From assembly GCA_030642405.1 (NCBI GenBank), contig DAOWNV010000069.1:1-10838 (forward strand): 10,838 nucleotides of DNA, given 5' to 3'. A model generated the notes under the pieces. That model did no database searches. It saw nothing but the letters and a program-made list of their open reading frames with translations, and was not told where the DNA came from. Shown piece after piece: positions 6,512 to 10,838 of the stretch; the stretch's first letter is position 1, and every line of letters starts with the position of its first letter. The translations under genes were made by a program, and so were the position numbers. The stretch is from Desulfosarcina sp. GTDB lineage: Bacteria > Desulfobacterota > Desulfobacteria > Desulfobacterales > Desulfosarcinaceae.

Positions 6512-7531
6512 ATGGGTAATAACGAACTTATGTATATGAACTGGCGTGATATAATCAAGTCAGACAAAGTTCGCGTCAACAGCACCGATTCGTACGGAAA
6601 ATTCGTTTGCGAGCCGTTAGAGAGAGGTTTTGGCATAACCTTGGGGAACTCGTTGAGAAGAACGATTTTATCCTCACTTTATGGTGCTGCCATTGTATCT
6701 GTAAGATTTGAAACGGTGGAGCATGAGTTCAGTGTCATTCCCGGAGCGAGTGAAGATGTATCAGAAATCATACTGAACCTTAAAGAGGTTCGGTTAAAAA
6801 TGGAAGATGCCACTCCCCGAACCATTAGGATAGATGCTTCCGGAGAAGGGGCGATTACGGCGGGTGACCTCGTCAGTGATGATGGCCGTGTTGAGATTTT
6901 GAACCCGGATCATCATATAGTTATGTTGTCTGGGAACCACGATTTGAAGATGACAATGGTTGTGAAAGCGGGTAAGGGATATGCGCTTGCAGAAGCAAAT
7001 AAGGATGAAGAGGCTCCTGTAGGGACGATTCCCATTGATGCTGTCTTCTCCCCCATTAAAAGAGTTAACTACGTCGTTGGTAATGCGCGTGTCGGACAGC
7101 GTACGGATTATGACAAGTTAACCCTCGAGGTGTGGACCGATGGTAGCGTGTCCCCGGAAGACGCTGTCGCTTATAGTTCAAAAATCCTTAAAGTCCAGTT
7201 GAGCATCTTTATTAATTTCGATGAAGATGCCGAACCGCTATCAGAAGGTGGCCAAGATGAATCTGATAAACCTGCTTTTAACGATAACCTATACCGTAGC
7301 GTAGAGGAACTGGAGTTGTCCGTTCGAAGCGCGAATTGTCTAAAAAACGCAGAGATATTGAAAATATATCAGCTTGTTAATAAGACCGAAAACGAGATGT
7401 TAAAGACCAAAAATTTCGGTCGAAAATCATTGAACGAAATCAAGGAAGTACTTTCTGAAATGGGCCTCTCGTTGGGAATGAAGCTTGAAAATTTTGTTCC
7501 ACCAGATGAAACAGCTGAAGAAGGGGAGTAA
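6512..7531 (+). CDS. rpoA: DNA-directed RNA polymerase subunit alpha
   Basis: This 339-residue protein is the alpha subunit of RNA polymerase. Its N-terminal domain dimerises and scaffolds beta and beta'; its C-terminal domain binds promoter UP elements and activators. GFGITLGNSLRRTILSSLYG (39-58) is the dimerisation signature, and 'NYVVGNARVGQRTDYDKLTL' lies near 186-205. An acidic linker (about 237-257) leads to the C-terminal domain, which starts near YRSVEELELS. Arg272 in 'VRSANCLKNAEI' corresponds to the DNA-contacting Arg265 of E. coli. 'KSLNEIKEVL' and 'GLSLGMKLEN' complete the domain. TGGAG (6499-6503) supports the ATG at 6512. An ATG at 6507 is out of frame. It lies 79 bases after rpsD and 8 before rplQ. 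Confidence 0.98.
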   Translation: MGNNELMYMNWRDIIKSDKVRVNSTDSYGKFVCEPLERGFGITLGNSLRRTILSSLYGAAIVSVRFETVEHEFSVIPGASEDVSEIILNLKEVRLKMEDATPRTIRIDASGEGAITAGDLVSDDGRVEILNPDHHIVMLSGNHDLKMTMVVKAGKGYALAEANKDEEAPVGTIPIDAVFSPIKRVNYVVGNARVGQRTDYDKLTLEVWTDGSVSPEDAVAYSSKILKVQLSIFINFDEDAEPLSEGGQDESDKPAFNDNLYRSVEELELSVRSANCLKNAEILKIYQLVNKTENEMLKTKNFGRKSLNEIKEVLSEMGLSLGMKLENFVPPDETAEEGE

Positions 7532-7539
7532 ACGGTTCC

Positions 7540-8172
7540 ATGAGACATAGAAAAAGTGGTGTAAAACTTAATCGGACCACAAGCCATCGGCAGGCCATGT
7601 TTCGTAACATGGTAACCTCGCTGCTCAAACATGACAGAATCAAGACCACGGAGCCAAAAGCAAAAGAGCTTCGACGCTGGGTGGATCATATTATTACACT
7701 GGCCAAACGGGGTGACCTCCACGCCAGAAGACTTGCAATGTCTATTGTTCGAGAAAAAGACGTTGTTCACAAAATTTTCGAGGAAGCCTCTGATCGGTTT
7801 GGCTCCAGAAACGGTGGGTATACCCGAATCATCAAAATAGGCCGCAGGCCTGGTGATGCAGCGCACCTTTCCATTGTTGAACTGGTTAGCTCTGATGAGG
7901 TGATATCGGAAAAAGCAAAAAAGGAACAACTTAAAGTAAAAGAAAAGCCTGCCCTTCCGGAATCAAAAACCGGCGATATTTCTGAAACGCTCGATACAAA
8001 AGAAGTCGTTCCACCTTCAGGACTTTCCGCCAAAATAGTAAAAAATGATGATGAGACTGAAGTAGGGGTTCAAGAGGCAAAGGGTATTGCCGACATTAAT
8101 GATTCGGATCCCGATAATTTACAAGACGAAACAGCCAAAATGGTCGAAGAGCCTAAAGAAACAGACAAATAA
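7540..8172 (+). CDS. rplQ: 50S ribosomal protein L17 with acidic C-terminal extension
   Basis: The first 115 or so residues are ribosomal protein L17 (bL17), a 50S protein near the peptide exit tunnel. Marks are 'MRHRKSGVKLNRTTSHRQAM' at the start, 'SLLKHDRIKTTEPKAKELRR' (27-46) and 'NGGYTRIIKIGRRPGDAAHL' (91-110). Bacterial L17 is usually about 115-140 residues, but this frame continues without interruption to residue 210. The extra segment (about 117-210) has about 25 Asp/Glu, about 14 Lys and no Arg, is poor in large hydrophobics, and is probably disordered. AGGGGAG (7522-7528) near the rpoA stop is the likely ribosome binding site. The gene is the last of the operon, and a terminator follows the stop by 29 bases. 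The function of the tail is unknown to me. Confidence 0.96.
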   Translation: MRHRKSGVKLNRTTSHRQAMFRNMVTSLLKHDRIKTTEPKAKELRRWVDHIITLAKRGDLHARRLAMSIVREKDVVHKIFEEASDRFGSRNGGYTRIIKIGRRPGDAAHLSIVELVSSDEVISEKAKKEQLKVKEKPALPESKTGDISETLDTKEVVPPSGLSAKIVKNDDETEVGVQEAKGIADINDSDPDNLQDETAKMVEEPKETDK

Positions 8173-8201
8173 TTCATTAAATAAATTGTATGCACAAATA
8201 T

Positions 8202-8227
8202 AGCCCCGTTCAACCGGGGCTTTTTTT
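8202..8227 (+). terminator. Intrinsic terminator after rplQ
   Basis: AGCCCCG (8202-8208) pairs perfectly with CGGGGCT (8215-8221) around a six-base loop, followed directly by an unbroken T-run to 8227. It closes the spc-alpha transcription unit 29 bases after the rplQ stop. Confidence 0.93.
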
Positions 8228-8231
8228 ATTG

Positions 8232-8259
8232 TTGACCCTTTTTGCTGCGTTGTTGTAAC
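8232..8259 (+). promoter_or_regulatory. Candidate promoter 1 for the TRAP operon
   Basis: Immediately after the rplQ terminator, TTGACC (8232-8237) is followed after 16 bases by TGTAAC (8254-8259; 4 of 6 to TATAAT). A TG dinucleotide at 8251-8252 fits an extended -10 element. Transcription would start near 8266, leaving a 5' leader of about 170 bases before dctP that holds the inverted repeat at 8267-8338. Confidence 0.4.
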
Positions 8260-8266
8260 TGTAGGG

Positions 8267-8338
8267 AAAGTCAAAAACGAAAAACGATTCAACTGCTTCT
8301 TGGCTTGTGGTTTAAGAAGATGGAATTGTTTTGACTTT
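8267..8338 (+). repeat. Long imperfect inverted repeat upstream of dctP
   Basis: Within the 208-base non-coding stretch 8228-8435, several arms pair in nested order. AAAACGATTC (8281-8290) pairs with GAATTGTTTT (8323-8332) with one G-U pair. CTTCTT (8296-8301) pairs with AAGAAG (8314-8319) inside it. AAAGTC (8267-8272) pairs with GACTTT (8333-8338) outside it, across an eight-base bulge. An alternative is the perfect 10-base repeat AAAGTCAAAA (8267-8276) with TTTTGACTTT (8329-8338). A run of seven T (8336-8342) follows. It may be a leader RNA structure, a weak second terminator, or an operator. Confidence 0.5.
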
Positions 8339-8358
8339 TTTTGTGTGTTTCTTTAAAT
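8331..8358 (+). promoter_or_regulatory. Candidate promoter 2 for the TRAP operon
   Basis: TTGACT (8331-8336; 5 of 6 to TTGACA) is followed after 16 bases by TTAAAT (8353-8358; 4 of 6 to TATAAT). If used, transcription starts near 8366, and the inverted repeat at 8267-8338 would lie upstream as possible DNA-level operator rather than in the RNA. It competes with candidate 1; the sequence alone does not decide. Confidence 0.35.
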
Positions 8359-8424
8359 CAGAATGCTAACTATGTCCAAACTAAGGGGCTGCGGGAAGAG
8401 GGCTCACAACGATGATGAAAAAAG

Positions 8425-8431
8425 AAGGAGG
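8425..8431 (+). promoter_or_regulatory. Ribosome binding site of dctP (decides start)
   Basis: AAGGAGG lies four bases before the ATG at 8436. Two earlier in-frame ATG codons (8412, 8415) lie upstream of this site and lack a comparable one, so 8436 is the preferred start. Confidence 0.8.
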
Positions 8432-8435
8432 GCGC

Positions 8436-9518
8436 ATGTTCAGTAATAAAAAGATCAAGATTGGTTTGGTAGTCCTTGTTGTTCTTTGTTTATGGATCAG
8501 CCCGGGTTTTGCAAAAAAGCCATCTTTGGATGTGTGGAAACCGGATTTCGATCCGTCTGGTGCCAAGTATAAATGCATTGTCTCCAATGTGTCACATCCC
8601 GTCATGAAAGGAGTATATGCCGGGTTTGCCATGCGAGATGAAATTTGGAAGCGGACAGACGGCCGGATATATGTTGATTTCAAACCATTCTCCATGCTTG
8701 GCGGTGAAGTAGAGGTGCTGAATCAGTTACAGATGGGGGCAATTCAGGGGATGGGCGTCAGTTCTGTTGCCGCAACCAATCTTGGGCCACGGTTCGGTTT
8801 GATTAACCTTCCTTTTTTGATAAACTCTTTTGAAAAATTGGATAAATTTATCGGTTCGGGTAAACTTTTCGACCATTACATGATGGCCATGGATCACCAA
8901 GGAATTATTGGGTTGGATGTTACAGGCTACGGGGGTTATGGCTGGGCAACCACCACACCTGTCACCAATATCGAGGAAGCTAAGACTGTCAAATTTCGAA
9001 CGGCGGAAGCTGCCGTCAATCAGCTTTTTTATAAAGAATGCGGATTCAATCCCGTTGTTATGCCTTGGCCGGATGTATCGATAGCCCTTAAACAGGGTGT
9101 AATTACCGGACTGGATCACACGCCGATGGTTTGCAACATTACGAAGAAGTTTGAGGTGTGTAAATATTACACAACCATCAATTATGCGCAGGGCCTTTAC
9201 ATTTGGATATTCAACAAAGCCTGGGTTAACCGCTTGCCGAACGATTTGCAGGAGACTTTTAAAGCCGTTGTTCATGACGTTTGTGCCAAAATGCGGAAGG
9301 AAACCATTGCACAGGAAGCTGAAGAGGTCGCAAAGGCAAAGGCGGCAGGTGTCACATTTTACGGCCTGTCGAATAACGACTTAGCATGGATCAGGAGCAA
9401 AGGAAATGTTGCACATGTCAAATATGCCGATGAGATTAACAAGGTATATCCTGGAGACACCTATCGGCCGGACAACTATTTGAAAGAGGTCCAAACATTT
9501 ATGGGCTACACTAAGTAA
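8436..9518 (+). CDS. dctP: TRAP transporter solute-binding protein, DctP family
   Basis: This 360-residue protein is the periplasmic receptor of a TRAP transporter; it captures an organic anion and delivers it to the DctQM membrane pair. Residues 1-26 form a Sec signal peptide: a basic start, a hydrophobic core, and a likely cleavage after 'SPGFA'. The cysteine in the core lacks a lipobox. DctP-family marks are 'SMLGGEVEVLNQLQMGAIQG' (86-105), 'NLPFLINSFEKLDKF' (124-138), KFRTAE (186-191), whose Arg188 matches the conserved carboxylate-binding arginine, and 'ALKQGVITGLDHTP' (217-230). In most relatives the last segment reads like 'GVVDGQENP', so the substrate may differ from C4-dicarboxylates. 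The mature part has five cysteines. The start at 8436 was chosen for its ribosome binding site. Substrate unknown. Confidence 0.92.
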   Translation: MFSNKKIKIGLVVLVVLCLWISPGFAKKPSLDVWKPDFDPSGAKYKCIVSNVSHPVMKGVYAGFAMRDEIWKRTDGRIYVDFKPFSMLGGEVEVLNQLQMGAIQGMGVSSVAATNLGPRFGLINLPFLINSFEKLDKFIGSGKLFDHYMMAMDHQGIIGLDVTGYGGYGWATTTPVTNIEEAKTVKFRTAEAAVNQLFYKECGFNPVVMPWPDVSIALKQGVITGLDHTPMVCNITKKFEVCKYYTTINYAQGLYIWIFNKAWVNRLPNDLQETFKAVVHDVCAKMRKETIAQEAEEVAKAKAAGVTFYGLSNNDLAWIRSKGNVAHVKYADEINKVYPGDTYRPDNYLKEVQTFMGYTK

Positions 9519-9536
9519 AATAGCCTTTTTTCCCGG

Positions 9537-9558
9537 CCCGGTTTTCTTAAAAAACGGG
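9537..9558 (+). other. Small hairpin after dctP
   Basis: CCCG-G-TTTT (9537-9545) can pair with AAAA-A-CGGG (9550-9558) around the loop CTTA, with one G-A mismatch. No T-run follows. It lies 18 bases after the dctP stop and could protect the 3' end of a processed dctP mRNA, but it may be incidental. Confidence 0.35.
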
Positions 9559-9574
9559 TAACACCCATTTATAA

Positions 9575-9607
9575 AAAAGGGGGGTTTCTCCGATGAAACC
9601 TCCTTTT
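9575..9607 (+). terminator. Intrinsic terminator or attenuator between dctP and dctQ
   Basis: GGGGGTTTC (9580-9588) pairs with GAAACCTCC (9595-9603) with a single G-U pair around the loop TCCGAT. It is flanked by an A-run before (9573-9578) and TTTT after (9604-9607), which extend the stem or serve as the U-tract. It lies inside the 115-base dctP-dctQ gap. Partial termination here would give more binding protein than membrane subunits, as is common in binding-protein-dependent uptake operons. Confidence 0.7.
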
Positions 9608-9623
9608 CGCTGTTTCACTTGAT

Positions 9624-9627
9624 AGGA
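9624..9627 (+). promoter_or_regulatory. Ribosome binding site of dctQ (decides start)
   Basis: AGGA lies six bases before the ATG at 9634 and favours it over an in-frame TTG at 9619, which has no such site. Confidence 0.6.
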
Positions 9628-9633
9628 ACTTCC

Positions 9634-10146
9634 ATGACAGGCAAAGTACTCCAAATGGTTGATAAGATCCTCTCTGCCTTTGAAGATTGGACGCTTTTCA
9701 TCAGCGTTTTCATAGCGTTGATCGCCCTTTTTTTTAATGTGATTTTTCGCTACGGATTTAACTATACGTTGGCATGGTCGGAAGAATTGGTGCGAGAAGT
9801 GATTATTTACACCACGTTTGTCGGTTGTTGCGCAGCCGTGAAAAACCGGTCCATGATCAAGATCGATGCGTCAGTTCAACTGTTTCCCAGACTGAAAAAG
9901 CCGTTGACCTATTTCAGTAACCTGATGGTACTGGTTTTCTCTGTGATGATGATGGTCTATGGATGGCAGATGGCCGAACTGCAGGCCAGGACCTTTCAAA
10001 AGACATTGATACTTAAAATCCCTCTTGTTTATCTATATGCCATTTTGCCGTTGACCGGTGTATTGATGTTTATCCGGACAGTACAAGTGATCTATGAGGA
10101 CTATTGCCGGTTTTCAGACAATGATGGAACAACCGGACCACAATAG
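9634..10146 (+). CDS. dctQ: TRAP transporter small membrane subunit, DctQ family
   Basis: This 170-residue integral membrane protein is the small (Q) subunit of the TRAP transporter, which pairs with DctM and helps dock the binding protein. Four hydrophobic segments are visible at about 19-40, 54-70, 93-112 and 130-150. The family signature lies after the first helix: 'FRYGFNYTLAWSEELVRE' (38-55), then 'AAVKNRSMIKID' (67-78). A proline in 'LKIPLVYLYAILPLTG' opens the last helix, as usual in this family. The start is ATG 9634, chosen for its ribosome binding site; an in-frame TTG at 9619 would add five residues. The gene lies 115 bases after dctP, past a terminator-like hairpin, and 26 bases before dctM. 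Confidence 0.9.
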   Translation: MTGKVLQMVDKILSAFEDWTLFISVFIALIALFFNVIFRYGFNYTLAWSEELVREVIIYTTFVGCCAAVKNRSMIKIDASVQLFPRLKKPLTYFSNLMVLVFSVMMMVYGWQMAELQARTFQKTLILKIPLVYLYAILPLTGVLMFIRTVQVIYEDYCRFSDNDGTTGPQ

Positions 10147-10172
10147 CATTGTTTTTGAGGAGACTTGAGTAA

Positions 10173-10838
10173 ATGGAGTTGAGCGACATTATTATTATGT
10201 TGATCTTGCTGGGGTGTATGGCATCTTATATCCCTGTTTTCATGTGCTTGTTTTTTACTGCCGTCCTCGGATTTTTGCTTTTTACGGACTTTCCATTGCT
10301 GATGCTGTTTCAGACCATCTTTCGAAGCATGGATAATTTTGCTTTGGTCGTTGTGCTGTTTTTTATCCTGTGCGGGAATATTATGACCGCAGGTTCCATT
10401 GTTGAGAAACTCATCAAAGTGGCTAACGCTCTGGTCAGTTGGCTTCCGGGTGGATTGGGCATGGCCGGCGTTCTGGCATGTGGGTTGTTCGGTGCTATTT
10501 CGGGGTCTACAGTCGCCACGGTCGTCGCTTTGGGCGGCTTTATGATTCCTGCACTGATTGAAAACGGTTACCCTGAAAAATATACACTGGGGCTGATGAC
10601 GACTTCCCCAAACCTGGGTGTCATCATCCCTCCGAGTATCGGGATGATTCTCTATTCCATGATCAGCAATGTGTCCCTGGAAGGACTTTTTCTTACCGGT
10701 TTTGTTCCCGGTATGCTGATTATGTTCTTAGTATGCCTTTATTCTTACCTGTTTTTCAGGAAAAAAAAAGAGATCGTTCGAATGCCGCTGCCCACTGTCG
10801 CAAATACTATGAAAGTAATGAAAGAGGGGTTCTGGTCC
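10173..10838 (+). CDS. dctM: TRAP transporter large membrane subunit, DctM family (3' truncated by window)
   Basis: The frame opens at ATG 10173, preceded by GAGGAGA (10157-10163), and is still open after 222 codons at the window edge. DctM is the transport-channel subunit, normally about 425-430 residues with 11-13 membrane helices, and uses an ion gradient (usually sodium) to drive uptake. Family marks in order are 'VVVLFFILCGNIMTAGSIVEKL' spanning about 59-80, 'LPGGLGMAGVLACGLFGAISGS' spanning about 91-112, 'GGFMIPALIENGYPEKY' (121-137), and 'SPNLGVIIPPSIGMILYSM' (145-163), the near-invariant IIPPS motif. A basic stretch follows at 196-204. About half the protein is missing to the right, so intactness cannot be judged. 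It is probably co-transcribed with dctQ. Confidence 0.93.
   Translation, partial: MELSDIIIMLILLGCMASYIPVFMCLFFTAVLGFLLFTDFPLLMLFQTIFRSMDNFALVVVLFFILCGNIMTAGSIVEKLIKVANALVSWLPGGLGMAGVLACGLFGAISGSTVATVVALGGFMIPALIENGYPEKYTLGLMTTSPNLGVIIPPSIGMILYSMISNVSLEGLFLTGFVPGMLIMFLVCLYSYLFFRKKKEIVRMPLPTVANTMKVMKEGFWS

Noticed and set aside
7369..7929. 186-codon minus-strand open frame opposite rpoA and rplQ
   Set aside because: It overlaps two certain genes and has no recognisable domain, so it is a shadow frame.
8302..8320. Sigma-54 type promoter around TGGC in the dctP leader
   Set aside because: TGGCTT has no GC element at the required distance, so the -24/-12 pattern is not met.
8727..9275. 182-codon minus-strand open frame opposite dctP
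   Set aside because: It is antisense to a clear solute-binding protein gene and has no family resemblance or ribosome binding site.

Overview
The window is a long stretch of bacterial housekeeping DNA with the start of a transporter operon at its end. All genes are on the + strand. Bases 1-8172 carry the distal part of the spc ribosomal-protein operon followed by the alpha operon. Bases 8436-10838 carry a tripartite TRAP transporter, whose last gene runs off the window. Moderate GC, the gene order, the protein sequences (for example an alpha subunit beginning near 'MNWRDIIK') and the adjoining TRAP genes suggest a Gram-negative anaerobe of the Desulfobacterota (former Deltaproteobacteria), perhaps Desulfobacteraceae-like. 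That placement is inferred from recall of family patterns, not from an alignment.

Layout 1-4398 (spc operon): the 3' end of rplE, then rpsN, rpsH, rplF, rplR, rpsE, rpmD, rplO and secY. These encode ribosomal proteins L5, S14, S8, L6, L18, S5, L30 and L15 and the SecY core of the protein translocon. A 151-base gap follows secY. The adk and/or map genes often found there are absent, and a candidate sigma-70 type promoter (4489-4517) sits in the gap.

Layout 4550-8227 (alpha operon): infA (IF-1), rpmJ (L36), rpsM (S13), rpsK (S11), rpsD (S4), rpoA (RNA polymerase alpha) and rplQ (L17), closed by a clear intrinsic terminator (8202-8227). S14, L36 and S4 are all the zinc-binding, cysteine-containing versions. 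Four 30S-protein genes (rpsN, rpsE, rpsM, rpsD) start with TTG. L17 carries an acidic C-terminal tail of roughly 90 residues.

Layout 8228-10838: a 208-base non-coding leader (8228-8435) with two promoter candidates and a long imperfect inverted repeat, then dctP (periplasmic solute-binding protein), a strong hairpin with a T-run, dctQ (small membrane subunit) and the first 222 codons of dctM (large membrane subunit). Together they would form a sodium- or proton-coupled uptake system for an organic anion of unknown identity.

I found no mobile element, CRISPR array, tRNA, rRNA or unrecognised gene. The window is mostly ordinary core genome, and I do not see evidence for a previously undescribed system. 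The points most worth checking are the secY-infA gap and its promoter, the L17 tail, the TTG-start pattern, the inverted repeat upstream of dctP and the hairpin between dctP and dctQ.
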